This document shows, piece after piece, positions 44,930 to 53,665 of a stretch of DNA of 64,000 bases. Within the stretch, counting starts at the first letter, position 1. Every line of letters begins with the position of its first letter. The position numbers and the translations under genes were made by a program. Under the pieces are notes generated by a model. The model saw only the letters and a program-made list of their open reading frames with translations, searched no databases and was not told the origin of the DNA. Origin of the DNA: Firm-08 sp045546995 (GTDB taxonomy: Bacteria; Bacillota; Clostridia; Oscillospirales; QAKW01); contig JAZQDW010000071.1 of NCBI GenBank assembly GCA_045546995.1, forward strand, positions 26,954 to 90,953, given 5' to 3'.

Positions 44930-46336
44930 ATGATCAAATTCGGCACCGGTGGCTGGAGAGCCATCATCGGCGAGGACTTTATCAAAGAAAACGTCTGCAA
45001 GGTGGCTGCCGGCGTTTTGGCACTGATGCACGCCGAAAACAAGACGGACAAACCGGTCATCATCGGTTACGACCGCCGTTTTCTGTCGGAAAACGCGGCG
45101 CGCTGGGTGGCAGAGGTGTTGGCCAAGGGCGGCGTACGCGTTTGGTTTTTGCACCGCAGCGCCCCCACTCCGCTGATCATGCATACCGTCAAGGATGAAA
45201 AGCTGTACTACGGTATCGAGATCACCGCCTCCCACAACCCCGCCAATTACAACGGCATCAAGCTGATCGTGGAGGAAGGACGGGACGCTCCGCTGGAGAC
45301 CACGGCATTGCTGGAAAAATTCATCGAAGAAGCCGCGCCCGCGGCCATGGATTTCGATGCGGCGGTAGAGCAGGGCATCATCGAATTTTTGCCCAACCCC
45401 TTTAACAAGTTTCTGGATGACATCATCGCGCTGTTGGATATGAAGGCGCTGCGCAACCGCGGCCTGCGGGTACTGTTTGACACCATGCACGGCTCGGGCG
45501 CCTATCCCCTGCAGGTCATCTTCCATACCGCCCGTTGCACCATCGACACCATGAATCTCAATAAGGACGCCTATTTCGGCGGTATGATGCCCGCCCCCAG
45601 CGAAAAGAGCCTGACCCTACTGCAAAACAACGTAGTTAAGGGCGGCTACGATATGGGTATCGCCATGGACGGCGACGGTGACCGTCTGGGCATCATCGAT
45701 AAAAGCGGCCGCTATATCGACGCCAACGAGATTTTGTGTATGCTGTACTGGTATCTGGTCAAGTACAAGGGCTGGAAGGGCGGCGTGGTCCGCAACCTGG
45801 CTACCACCCATCTGTTGGACAAAATCGCGGAAAGCTTTGGCGAGAAGTGCTACGAAGTGCCCGTCGGCTTTAAATACATTTCCGCCAAGATCGACGAGGT
45901 GGATGCCGTTCTGGGCGGCGAATCCTCCGGCGGTCTGACGGTACGGGGTCACATCCACGGCAAGGATTCGGTGTACGCCGCCTCCCTGTTTGCCGAGATG
46001 GTCAGTGTCACCGGTATGTGTCCGGCCGAAATCATGGATAAGCTCAACGCCCAATTCGGCAAATTTGAAATGGTGGAGGATAACCTGCGCTTTGATCCCG
46101 CTTACAAGCCCACCATTGAAAACATCGTCTTTAAGAAAAAGCAATTACCCGACTTCGGCAAAGAGGTGGTACGGGTCAATTACGAGGACGGTTGCAAGGT
46201 GTATTTTGCCGATGACAGCTTTGTCATCTGCCGCTTCTCCGGTACCGAGCCGCTGTTACGTATCTTCGCTGAAAGCAGCGACGCCGCCACCGCCGCCGGC
46301 TATATCGCCGCCTTCAAGCAATTTCTCAATATCTAA
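44930..46336 (+). CDS. Phosphoglucomutase/phosphomannomutase family enzyme
   Basis: ATG at 44930 after GAGGAGGAG. The 468-aa protein has FGTGGWRAIIGEDF, the phosphoserine loop TASHNPANYNG (Ser101), metal loop DGDGDR, sugar loop GGESSGG and phosphate-binding RFSGTEPLLRI. It interconverts hexose 1- and 6-phosphates; whether glucose, mannose or glucosamine cannot be read from sequence. Placed beside galactosidase genes, it could feed galactose-derived glucose-1-phosphate into glycolysis (inference). Its terminator is interrupted by an insertion (see 46340-46714). Confidence 0.92.
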   Translation: MIKFGTGGWRAIIGEDFIKENVCKVAAGVLALMHAENKTDKPVIIGYDRRFLSENAARWVAEVLAKGGVRVWFLHRSAPTPLIMHTVKDEKLYYGIEITASHNPANYNGIKLIVEEGRDAPLETTALLEKFIEEAAPAAMDFDAAVEQGIIEFLPNPFNKFLDDIIALLDMKALRNRGLRVLFDTMHGSGAYPLQVIFHTARCTIDTMNLNKDAYFGGMMPAPSEKSLTLLQNNVVKGGYDMGIAMDGDGDRLGIIDKSGRYIDANEILCMLYWYLVKYKGWKGGVVRNLATTHLLDKIAESFGEKCYEVPVGFKYISAKIDEVDAVLGGESSGGLTVRGHIHGKDSVYAASLFAEMVSVTGMCPAEIMDKLNAQFGKFEMVEDNLRFDPAYKPTIENIVFKKKQLPDFGKEVVRVNYEDGCKVYFADDSFVICRFSGTEPLLRIFAESSDAATAAGYIAAFKQFLNI

Positions 46337-46339
46337 AAC

Positions 46340-46714
46340 AAAATCCCATTGGTTTTGCCCAAGTGTTCTTAAGGACACTTGGGCAGTTTTATTCGCCTTG
46401 CGGCAAGTTTTATTGCTTCGCAGTGATATTTGAACTAAAGTTCAAGTGATATTGCCTCCGGCAGTTTATGGCGAATAAAATATCACTAAAACCATAGGTT
46501 TTAATATCACGATTGCCGTCGGCATCATATCACTCTTTGCGCAGCAAAGAATATCACTATATAAAAATTACTACCCGAAAAAGAGCTTTGTTTTCTCTCC
46601 TTCGGGTAGTTTTGTCGTATACTGTTGCAAGCAGAAAATTTGTGTGCCAAATTTCGTTTTTATTAAAGATTACTGTCCTTAGCAACCCTGCTCATTTTCC
46701 AATGGGATTTTTTA
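46340..46714 (+). terminator. Terminator of the phosphoglucomutase gene split by an insertion
   Basis: AAAATCCCATTGG (46340-46352) and its exact complement CCAATGGGATTTT (46699-46711) are separated by about 346 bases instead of a tetraloop. The flanks at the junctions are TTTT (46353-46356 and 46695-46698). Removing the interior and one TTTT restores a perfect hairpin with a TTTT loop and T tail. Confidence 0.7.
46357..46694. repeat. Hairpin-rich repeat element inserted in the terminator loop
   Basis: About 340 bases with no credible gene. It starts with a 10-bp hairpin (GCCCAAGTGT / ACACTTGGGC), then alternates small GC hairpins with GTGATATT units (plus orientation) and, further on, the inverted AATATCAC units. 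A hairpin with arms near CTACCCGAA and TTCGGGTAG follows, and the element ends in a single-copy stretch. This is the layout of non-autonomous palindromic elements common in gut Clostridia. An open frame across it (46513-46782) looks like the translated repeat rather than a gene. Confidence 0.65.
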
Positions 46715-46778
46715 TTGTATTTAGAAACAAGGCCCTCGGCAAGCCGCCGAAGCATATCGACCTTCCTTACACCGGACG

Positions 46779-46810
46779 ATGATTGATCGCCCGTAAATTC
46801 GATCGATCAT
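46779..46810. terminator. Hairpin downstream of the Gfo/Idh gene
   Basis: ATGATTGATCG pairs with CGATCGATCAT (one G-T) around a 10-base loop, 10 bases beyond the leftward stop. There is no T run, so termination is uncertain. Confidence 0.4.
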
Positions 46811-46819
46811 ATTTGCTCC

Positions 46820-47785
46820 TTATTTCAATCCGCAAGCCGCCAGCACCGTCTGATGCAGTTGCAGTTCGTAATCATAGGTATAGGGGTTTTCCGCCCGGCC
46901 CTCCACGTAAGCGGCAAAGGAAGCCATCATGGTATCATAACGGTCAAAATAGGGACTTTTCGATACCTCGCCCTCTTTGCCCCAACTCTCGGAAGTATAT
47001 TCGGTGCAAACGGTACACATCTCTTTTTCTTTACCCCATTCCAGCGGCTTGATCTCCACGGTTTTTTCCGTACCGGTCACCACCAGCTGGCGACGGGCAT
47101 AACCGCCCCGTTCGGCGGCGTGGGTCTTGGCAAAGGAAACGCCCTCCGGATACTGCAGTACGGCAAAGCCGTAATCGGTATCGGCGCTCAAAGGCAGCAC
47201 CTTTTCCGGCGTACCCTTGATCTGCAGGATCAGGTCAATGAGATGACAGCCCAGGAAAAACATCTGGCCGCCGGGCATCTCTTGCAACCAAGCGCGGATT
47301 TTCTCCTGTTGATAGCAGTTCATCTGCGCCTCCACGCTGACGATCTCTCCCAGTTCGCCCCGACGGATCTGCGCCAACAAATCATGGATCATGGGATTAT
47401 AGCGATACATATAACCGGTGTGGAACACCTTACCGCTTTCACGCATCGTTCCGATCAGCTCCGCAAAGCTCTCTCCGTCGGCGCCGCCGGGCTTTTCCAT
47501 GTGAATATGCTTACCGGCCTTTGCCGCAAGCAGGGCGTATTTGGTGAGATGGATCTCGTCCGTTTCAATGATGAGGGCATCAATGGTGGGATCGGCCAGC
47601 AATTCCTCCAAGGCAAACTCCGTCAGGCCCTCCAGGCATTTTAACTTTTCAGGATATTTTTCACGCTCGTTTTCCGGCAGGCAATAGCCTACCACCTCAA
47701 AAAGCTCGCTTTGTTTACGGATACTGCCGTAAATCTGGGGGCCGTGGGAATGATAATTCAGTCCGATAAAACCTACTCGAATCAT
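46820..47785 (-). CDS. Gfo/Idh/MocA-family oxidoreductase
   Basis: ATG at 47783-47785 overlaps the preceding gene's stop (ATGA). The 321-aa protein starts IRVGFIGLNYHSHG (dinucleotide-binding fold), has the family EKP motif (HMEKPGG) and a C-terminal beta-sheet domain. Such enzymes oxidise or reduce sugars, inositols or their acids with NAD(P). The operon partner is a medium-chain dehydrogenase, suggesting two successive redox steps on one polyol or sugar. Substrate unknown. Confidence 0.88.
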   Translation of the reverse strand: MIRVGFIGLNYHSHGPQIYGSIRKQSELFEVVGYCLPENEREKYPEKLKCLEGLTEFALEELLADPTIDALIIETDEIHLTKYALLAAKAGKHIHMEKPGGADGESFAELIGTMRESGKVFHTGYMYRYNPMIHDLLAQIRRGELGEIVSVEAQMNCYQQEKIRAWLQEMPGGQMFFLGCHLIDLILQIKGTPEKVLPLSADTDYGFAVLQYPEGVSFAKTHAAERGGYARRQLVVTGTEKTVEIKPLEWGKEKEMCTVCTEYTSESWGKEGEVSKSPYFDRYDTMMASFAAYVEGRAENPYTYDYELQLHQTVLAACGLK

Positions 47786-48795
47786 AACATCCTCCAATCA
47801 AATTGTACCACGGGAAATGCCTTTTCCGTAGCCAGACGGGTGTAGATCTCCGGTGCCTCAGCCGGGCTGTGGGTCTCGTCCACAAAGGTTTCAAAATCCA
47901 ATCGTCCCAATTGATGCAGGCGGATCATCGCCTCCACGTCGTCCTTTTCGGTAAACCAACCGCCGTGGCTCTCCTGCTTGGGGCGGGCATCGGTGTGCGC
48001 ACCCACCAGCGTGATGCCGGGGCCGTGTACCTTGCGGTAATAGTCCAGGGTAAAGTCGCTGTTGCGGGTGCAACCAAGCAAGGCTACTCTGCCGTATCTG
48101 GCCATACAGTCAAGGATGCCGTTGAGCCCGGCGCCAACGCCGGTAACCTCAATACCCACCTTGGCGCCGCCACCCGTCAGACGCTTGACGGTTTCGGCAA
48201 AATCGGGAGCCAAAGGATCCAAGGCATAATCAGCGCCGCAGGCCAAGGCCTTTTCTCTTTTTTCAGGAATGGGATCCACAGCAATAATAGGGGCGGCGCC
48301 CGCCGCCTTCAGCAGGGGCAGGGCCAACAGACCCAATACGCCCATACCCATTACGATGGCGCTCTCCCCCAATTCCAAACGGCACTTACGCATAGCCGCC
48401 AGGGGGAAGGTGGCAATGTGCAACAGAGCCGCCGCCTCAAAGGATACCTCGTCGGGCAATTTATGTACGCCCTTCACCGGCATATTGATAAAGGAAGCGT
48501 GCTTGCTCCAGGACAGGGAAACGCGATCGCCCACGGCGAACTCCTCCACGCCCTCACCCACAGCCGTAATCACACCGGCGGAGCTGTAGCCACCGGTACG
48601 GGGCCATACCACTTCCCCGGCCGGACGGTCGGAGCGCACGTTGGCATCGCCCAACAGATTGGCCCGTTCCGTGCCCGAGCTGATGGTGGATACGCAGAGC
48701 TTGACCTGCACCTCACCCTTGCCGGGCGCCTCGATCTCCTTGGGCAGCAATTCTGCCACACCGGGACCGGTATAATAAATCTTTTGAATTTTCAT
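47782..48795 (-). CDS. Medium-chain dehydrogenase/reductase (alcohol dehydrogenase-like)
   Basis: 337 aa with a GroES-like N-terminal domain (GTERANLLGD, GGYSSAGVITAVGEGVEEFAVGDRV) and a Rossmann domain (AIVMGMGVLGLLALPLLKAAGA, ...VDPIPEKREKALACGAD). The usual catalytic-zinc Cys/structural four-Cys loop is not apparent, so it may be zinc-independent or a divergent member. It forms an operon with the Gfo/Idh gene (4-nt overlap). GAGGTGA precedes the ATG. Confidence 0.85.
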   Translation of the reverse strand: MKIQKIYYTGPGVAELLPKEIEAPGKGEVQVKLCVSTISSGTERANLLGDANVRSDRPAGEVVWPRTGGYSSAGVITAVGEGVEEFAVGDRVSLSWSKHASFINMPVKGVHKLPDEVSFEAAALLHIATFPLAAMRKCRLELGESAIVMGMGVLGLLALPLLKAAGAAPIIAVDPIPEKREKALACGADYALDPLAPDFAETVKRLTGGGAKVGIEVTGVGAGLNGILDCMARYGRVALLGCTRNSDFTLDYYRKVHGPGITLVGAHTDARPKQESHGGWFTEKDDVEAMIRLHQLGRLDFETFVDETHSPAEAPEIYTRLATEKAFPVVQFDWRML

Positions 48796-48814
48796 TTCAA
48801 ATCACCTCAAAATA

Positions 48815-48843
48815 AATATAACACCTTTTTCTGCCCGGTGCAA
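48815..48843 (-). promoter_or_regulatory. Promoter of the dehydrogenase operon
   Basis: Minus strand TTGCAC (48843-48838), 17-base spacer, TATATT (48820-48815). Confidence 0.6.
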
Positions 48844-48986
48844 TAAATTTTTATCTCAAAAAAGGGAACAATCCTATCACCCAAAAAGAATACATTGCGG
48901 CAGGTCGTTTGTTTTGGGAATGAGACAGAGACTCACAAGAAGGGATGGCGCCCTCCCCTGCGGCAGTTTTTGTAAATTATCCGCAT

Positions 48987-49050
48987 AAAAAAGAGAACGC
49001 TCACGCGTTCTCTTTTTACTATTATTTTGCAACTTCTACGGCGCGGGATT
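48987..49050 (-). repeat. Duplicate of the rny 3' end and terminator
   Basis: This 64-base segment repeats 49242-49305 with only the three bases before ATTATTTT changed. It contains a second copy of the rny terminator hairpin (48987-49017) and a copy of the last codons of rny, but is out of the gene and untranslated. Confidence 0.85.
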
Positions 49051-49241
49051 GGAGCAATTTCTTGCAATTGAGATACCTTGCAGAGGTGTGTCAATTTCAG
49101 TTTAGAAGTTGCCCTGCACAGGGCGCCCGAGAAAACAAGCGCGAATGTTCATCGGCTTCCTTTGACGAACAAGCGCGCCGTTTGATCGGTTGCGACCCAC
49201 TGCCCGGGTAGGCAGTGGCCTTCCGCCGCGCCCGTGGATAT
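49051..49241. repeat. Insert of about 190 bases between the duplicated rny ends
   Basis: GC-rich and without a credible gene. It contains short inverted repeats (CACTGCC/GGCAGTG near 49198-49218; GTTCATCG and CGAACAAGCGCG segments). The open frame 48945-49211 across it resembles the translated-repeat 'hypothetical proteins' seen in many gut Clostridia. It is probably a dispersed repeat. Confidence 0.55.
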
Positions 49242-49272
49242 AAAAAAGAGAACGCTCACGCGTTCTCTTTTT
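49242..49272 (-). terminator. Terminator of rny
   Basis: GAGAACGC / GCGTTCTC stem with TCAC loop, flanked by A and T runs; immediately past the rny stop. Confidence 0.9.
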
Positions 49273-49276
49273 GAAA

Positions 49277-50821
49277 TTATTTTGCAACTTCTACGGCGCG
49301 GGATTCGCGAATAACATTCACCTTGATCTGGCCGGGATATTGCATCTCGTTTTCGATCTTGCGGGCGATGTCACGGGAGAGCAGCACGATCTGATCGTCG
49401 TCCACACGGGCGGGGTTGACCAAAATGCGGATCTCGCGGCCGGCCTGAATGGCATAAGTGGAATCAACACCCTCAAAGGAGTTGGCAATCTCTTCCAGTT
49501 TTTCAAGCCGTTTTACGTAGTTCTCCAGATTTTCCCGTCTGGCGCCGGGACGAGCAGCGGAAATGGCATCGGCGGCCTGCACGATAGCGGCAATGACCGT
49601 TTTGCACTCCACCTCGCCGTGATGGGCGTGGATGGCGTGGATGACGTCCTCACTCTCGTGATATTTTTTGGCAAGATCCACACCCACCTGGATATGGCTA
49701 CCCTCGATCTCAAAGTCCATGCTCTTGCCGATATCGTGCAACAGGCCTGCGCGCTTGGCAAGGGTAACGTCGGCACCGATCTCGGCGGCGATGACGCCGG
49801 CAAGCTTGGATACCTCCATAGAGTGGTTGAGTACGTTTTGACCGTAGCTGGTGCGGTATTTCTGACGGCCCAGCAATTTGATCATTTCGGGGTGCAAACC
49901 GTGTACGCCCGTTTCGAAGGTGGCGCGCTCGCCTTCCTTCTTGATGGTGGCGTTGAGGTCTCTCTTACATCTTTCTACCGTCTCCTCGATTCTGCCGGGA
50001 TGGATACGGCCGTCACCGATGAGCTTTTCAACGGTCATACGGGCAATCTCACGACGGATGGGATTGAAGGATGAAAGTGTAATGGTTTCGGGCGTATCGT
50101 CAATAATGATGTCTACGCCGGTGATGTTTTCCAGTGCGCGGATGTTTCTGCCTTCACGGCCGATAATGCGTCCCTTCATCTCATCGCTCGGCAGGGCGAT
50201 GGTGCTGACGGTTGCCTCGGTCACGTAGTCGGCGGCACATCTCTGAATGGCGGCGGCAATGATGTTTTTACCCTTTTCCTCCGCCTCTTCCTTAAAGCGT
50301 TCCTCAAACTGGCTGACCTTGGCCGCCAATTCGTGACTCAACTCGCTTTCCAGGGCCGCAAACAGTTCGTGTTTGGCAGTTTCGATACTGTATCCGCTGA
50401 CCTTTTCCAGCATAGCAAGCTGTGCCCGCTTGACCTCTTCCACCTCAGCCTGCAGTTTTTCAACCGCGGCCAGCTTGGCGGCCAGAGCGTCCTCTTTTTT
50501 CTCAAGATTGTTGGATCTCTTGTCCAGATTTTCTTCCCGCTGCATCAAGCGATGTTCTTGACTTTTGATCTCACCGCGACGCTCTCTGAGCTCTTTTTCC
50601 TGTTCTGTACGTTCTTTGTGCAGAATCTCTCTGGCTTCCAGCATCGCTTCTTTTTTCTTGGTATCTGCTGTTTTTATTGCTTCATTTACAATTCGTGTGG
50701 CCTCCAGCTCGGCAGAGCCGATCTGCTTTTCACCCACACTTTTTCTATATAAAAAGCCGGCAATAAACGCAACAAATCCAACAACGATCGCAACGATGAC
50801 AGGAATCAAAATATCCCACAT
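49277..50821 (-). CDS. rny: Ribonuclease Y
   Basis: 514 aa, as expected for Rny. It has an N-terminal membrane anchor (~4-24), a long coiled coil (~30-200), a KH domain (SDEMKGRIIGREGRNIRALE, ~208-270) and an HD domain with LLHDIGKSMD near residue 362. Rny is the membrane-bound endoribonuclease that starts mRNA decay in Firmicutes. AGGAGG precedes the ATG, and a 160-base leader with hairpins lies upstream (50822-50985). It is followed by a duplicated terminator. Confidence 0.96.
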   Translation of the reverse strand: MWDILIPVIVAIVVGFVAFIAGFLYRKSVGEKQIGSAELEATRIVNEAIKTADTKKKEAMLEAREILHKERTEQEKELRERRGEIKSQEHRLMQREENLDKRSNNLEKKEDALAAKLAAVEKLQAEVEEVKRAQLAMLEKVSGYSIETAKHELFAALESELSHELAAKVSQFEERFKEEAEEKGKNIIAAAIQRCAADYVTEATVSTIALPSDEMKGRIIGREGRNIRALENITGVDIIIDDTPETITLSSFNPIRREIARMTVEKLIGDGRIHPGRIEETVERCKRDLNATIKKEGERATFETGVHGLHPEMIKLLGRQKYRTSYGQNVLNHSMEVSKLAGVIAAEIGADVTLAKRAGLLHDIGKSMDFEIEGSHIQVGVDLAKKYHESEDVIHAIHAHHGEVECKTVIAAIVQAADAISAARPGARRENLENYVKRLEKLEEIANSFEGVDSTYAIQAGREIRILVNPARVDDDQIVLLSRDIARKIENEMQYPGQIKVNVIRESRAVEVAK

Positions 50822-51020
50822 AGGTAATTCCTCCTGTTTTCATATTATGTTTTGGATTTTTTAGTGTTGCTTGCGGCGGGGCTTTAACTGACGCCGCATC
50901 GGGAGCCCTTTGCTCCCAGGTGGGAAACCCCTTTTTTGGTTCCCCTGTATCGGAAAATTGCGCTGCCTCGCAATTCTGCTCCAACATACTCATTCTACTA
51001 TTTTTCTGTCAAATTGTCAA
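50822..51020 (-). promoter_or_regulatory. rny promoter and structured 5' leader
   Basis: Minus strand TTGACA (51020-51015), 17-base spacer, TAGAAT (50997-50992). The transcript would carry a leader of about 165 nt with three potential hairpins: AATTGCG/CGCAATT, GGGAGC/GCTCCC and GCGGCG/CGCCGC. Rny is known in other species to be able to affect its own mRNA; here the leader could be such a target (inference). An in-frame 82-codon open frame starts inside the -10 box without a ribosome site and is not accepted. Confidence 0.6.
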
Positions 51021-51077
51021 GGTAATACCTTTACTTTTTCAAAGTCTTGTACACCGTCTCACCGATGCTCAAGTTCT

Positions 51078-51869
51078 TCATATGCTTCCTTCTGTTTTGA
51101 TGCGCTCGATATGAATGCACCGCTTGGTTTCGTCCTCAATTTCCACTACGATACCGCAAATCCAACAGGCACCGTCTGCATCTTTGATCCGTGCCCGCGC
51201 CGCAGGATCGCCCCAGGTGACAAAATTATGTACGCACGGCTCGATGGCCTTGCCCAGAACGCTGTAATGCACACCGGTCATACCGATATCGGTAATATAC
51301 CCCGTTCCGCCGGGCAAGATCCACTCATCTGCCGTGGGAATATGGGTGTGGGTACCGAAAACCAGCGACACCTTTCCGTCCAGAAAATATCCCATGGCTT
51401 GCTTTTCCGAGGTGGCCTCGGCGTGAAAATCCACGACCACAATATCCCGTGGGGTCACGATCTCCCGCAACAGCGCCTCTACCGCCGTAAAGGGATTTTC
51501 GATCTCCGGCAGCTGCAACATTCCCTGCAGATTGATCACCAGCAGATCCTTTTGCCGACCCTCCACACGGCACCAGCCGCGGCCGAAGGTGTTCCCCAAA
51601 TTGTAGGGTCGCAACAAAAAGGGCATTTCCTCCAGCGCGTCCTGCGCCGCCGCCTTTTGCAGGGAATGATTGCCGCCGGTGACCACGTCCGCCCCCGCCG
51701 CAAAGATATCCTCCATACTGCCACGGTCGATACCGTTGCCTACCGCCGCATTTTCGCCGTTGACGATACACAGGTTGGCGCCGTATTTCCGTTTCAGACG
51801 GGGTAACTGCGCCAGCAGGGCGTCCCGCCCCCGCGCATCCACCACGTCGCCGATACAAAGTAACTTCAT
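51078..51869 (-). CDS. YmdB-family metallophosphoesterase
   Basis: 263 aa (TIGR00282 type). Metal ligands fall at the same positions as in B. subtilis YmdB: Asp8 (CIGDVVD), Glu39-Asn40 (NGENAA), Asn67-His68 (GGNHS), His149 (VDFHAE) and His174/His176 (GTHTHIP). YmdB hydrolyses 2',3'-cyclic nucleotides and affects motility/biofilm choice. As in Bacilli it sits by rny, though here each has its own start. It overlaps the YitT gene by 4 nt. Confidence 0.92.
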   Translation of the reverse strand: MKLLCIGDVVDARGRDALLAQLPRLKRKYGANLCIVNGENAAVGNGIDRGSMEDIFAAGADVVTGGNHSLQKAAAQDALEEMPFLLRPYNLGNTFGRGWCRVEGRQKDLLVINLQGMLQLPEIENPFTAVEALLREIVTPRDIVVVDFHAEATSEKQAMGYFLDGKVSLVFGTHTHIPTADEWILPGGTGYITDIGMTGVHYSVLGKAIEPCVHNFVTWGDPAARARIKDADGACWICGIVVEIEDETKRCIHIERIKTEGSI

Positions 51870-52708
51870 AATTTCAAAAATCCTTCTCCCCAGATCTCCG
51901 TTGCCCGCAGTACCATCACAAAGGCCTGCGGATCACGGGCCAATATGCCGACACGCAGTCCCGCTGCCTGTCGGTCGGTCAGGGCGCACAGCAAAACGTC
52001 CTTTTCTGCGCCGCTGTAGCCGCCCTGTCCCATCAGACGGGTGCACCCCCGTCCCAGTTGCCGATCGATCTCTTCGATGACCGCCCCCGGATGACGGGTG
52101 ATGATCACCGCCATTTTTCCACGGGAGCGTCCCTCCAGAAAATTATCAAATACCAACGTATACACGAAGATCATCAGCACCGAATACAGCACCAATCGTA
52201 CCGAGCGAAATACCAGCATTCCGCACAGCACCACACTGCCGTCCAGCACCAACATCCATTTGCCAAAGGGCAATACCGGACATTTGATACACAACAGGCG
52301 CGCCGCCAGATCACTGCCGCCGGTGATATGATCCCGTCGGTAGATCAGCGCCAGTCCCACGCCCATAATCAAGCCGCCAAACAGTGCGCCGATCACCAGA
52401 TCCCCCACGAAGCGATAGGTGAACACCTGTTCCCCCACCGTCAACACGGCGGTAAACAGGGCGGTGCCGTACGCCGCCGAAAACAGCGCCCGACGCCCCA
52501 GCACAAAGCAGGCCGCCGCCAACAGCGGCAGATTGATCAGCGCCGTACTCAGCCCCACCGGCAACCCGAGGGTATGATACAAAATGGTCGCAATGCCGCC
52601 GGCGCCGCCCAGCATCAGCTCGCCGGGCAGAGCAAAGCATTGCATTCCGAAGGAATACAAAAGACTGCCGCACACGATCCATACCGTGTCCCTGATCCAA
52701 TGCTTCAT
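51866..52708 (-). CDS. YitT-family membrane protein (DUF161 plus DUF2179)
   Basis: 280 aa with five or six membrane helices (GSLLYSFGMQCFALPGELMLGGAGGIA, DHITGGSDLAARLL) and a C-terminal soluble domain (~200-275, VIITRHPGAVIEEIDRQLGRGCTRLMGQGGY, VLLCAL). The family is widespread in Firmicutes and of unknown function. It lies in the YfcE-MrnC-YitT-YmdB run. AGGAGG precedes the ATG. Confidence 0.9.
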   Translation of the reverse strand: MKHWIRDTVWIVCGSLLYSFGMQCFALPGELMLGGAGGIATILYHTLGLPVGLSTALINLPLLAAACFVLGRRALFSAAYGTALFTAVLTVGEQVFTYRFVGDLVIGALFGGLIMGVGLALIYRRDHITGGSDLAARLLCIKCPVLPFGKWMLVLDGSVVLCGMLVFRSVRLVLYSVLMIFVYTLVFDNFLEGRSRGKMAVIITRHPGAVIEEIDRQLGRGCTRLMGQGGYSGAEKDVLLCALTDRQAAGLRVGILARDPQAFVMVLRATEIWGEGFLKL

Positions 52709-52733
52709 TTTGCATTCCTCCTTTATTCAGTTG

Positions 52734-53123
52734 TTAGTCTTCCCGCGCCGCCAGAATATACTCAAACAATTCGTGGATCCGCCGTTCTCTGCCGCACAAA
52801 TGCAAAAATCCGAACACCGCTTCCAGCCCGGTGGCCCTGCGATAAGAGATCACGTCGGCATTTTTGGGGTGAGAATAGCTTTTGGCATTGCGCCCCCGAC
52901 GGAAAATATCCGCCTCCTCCTCGGTCAGCACCGGCTCCAACAGCTCCATAGCCGCGCTTTGCGCCGCCGCGCATACGAAGGCCTTGGCCTCCTTATGCAG
53001 ATTGTTGACCGAGCACCGTTTGGTCTCCAGCAAATGCGTCCGCACCAACAGTTCGTACACCGCATCGCCCTCATAGGCCAGCACCAACGGTGAAAAATTC
53101 CGAATTACATCCATTGCATCCAT
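52734..53123 (-). CDS. mrnC: Mini-ribonuclease III
   Basis: ATG at 53121-53123 overlaps the YfcE stop (TAATG). The 129-aa product has only the RNase III catalytic domain and no dsRNA-binding domain: LAYEGDAVYELLVRTHLL near the start, later 'LTEEEADIFRRGRNAKSYSHPKNADVISYRRATGLEAVFGFLHL'. Mini-III matures 23S rRNA in Firmicutes. It usually sits near cysS; that gene is not in the window. Confidence 0.92.
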   Translation of the reverse strand: MDAMDVIRNFSPLVLAYEGDAVYELLVRTHLLETKRCSVNNLHKEAKAFVCAAAQSAAMELLEPVLTEEEADIFRRGRNAKSYSHPKNADVISYRRATGLEAVFGFLHLCGRERRIHELFEYILAARED

Positions 53124-53596
53124 TAAAACAACTCCGTCATCTGTACATAAAATTGTCCGCCTTTTTTCCACTCCACCACGGCAAATCCCTGCTCCCCATT
53201 GGTACGATTGCCGCAAAGAGCGCCGGGATTCAGGATTAGGCCGCCGTTGTGAAAGGCATAACCGGGCATATGGGTGTGTCCGTAAAAGGCCGCATCCGCC
53301 CCCAACTCCCGCATCCGCAGAGACAGCTGTCCGATCCCGCTTTTTACGTGATAGCGGTGACCGTGAGTGATCAGGATCTGTTTTCCCTCCAGCTGTAACA
53401 CCTTTTCCTCCGGCGCGCCGGAAACGTCACAGTTGCCCCGCACATATTCCACCGGTATCTCGATTTCCTGCGCCAGCCGCTCCGCATCTCCGGCGTGGTC
53501 CCCCAGATGGATCACCAGCTCCGCCGAAAACATCCCTGCCGCCCGCCGCAATGCCTCGAAGTTCCCGTGGGAGTCCGAGCAGACGATTACTCGCAT
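53123..53596 (-). CDS. YfcE/MJ0936-type phosphodiesterase
   Basis: The start at 53594-53596 follows AGGAGA; longer in-frame extension crosses the divergent small gene and is rejected. The 157-aa protein has the metallophosphoesterase motifs CSDSHG (Asp/His), HLGDHAGD, GNCD, THGH and YGHTHMPGY and ends in the family's C-terminal strand region. It hydrolyses phosphodiesters with a two-metal centre; the cellular substrate is unknown. First gene of the leftward mrnC operon. Confidence 0.92.
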   Translation of the reverse strand: MRVIVCSDSHGNFEALRRAAGMFSAELVIHLGDHAGDAERLAQEIEIPVEYVRGNCDVSGAPEEKVLQLEGKQILITHGHRYHVKSGIGQLSLRMRELGADAAFYGHTHMPGYAFHNGGLILNPGALCGNRTNGEQGFAVVEWKKGGQFYVQMTELF

Positions 53597-53665
53597 AAAA
53601 AAAGTCTCCTTTTGGCATTTTTCACGCCTATTATAACATATATTAAAGCGAAAGGGGAAATAATT

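Noticed and set aside
46513..46782. 89-codon open frame on the plus strand
   Set aside because: It crosses the hairpin-rich element and the terminator remnant, has no ribosome site, and resembles translated repeats often mislabelled as hypothetical proteins.
48945..49211. 88-codon open frame on the plus strand
   Set aside because: It lies across the duplicated rny terminator and the repeat insert, antisense to the rny remnant, with no ribosome site.
50745..50993. 82-codon minus-strand open frame overlapping the rny start
   Set aside because: Its ATG falls in the rny -10 box, it has no ribosome site and it overlaps the real gene in another frame.
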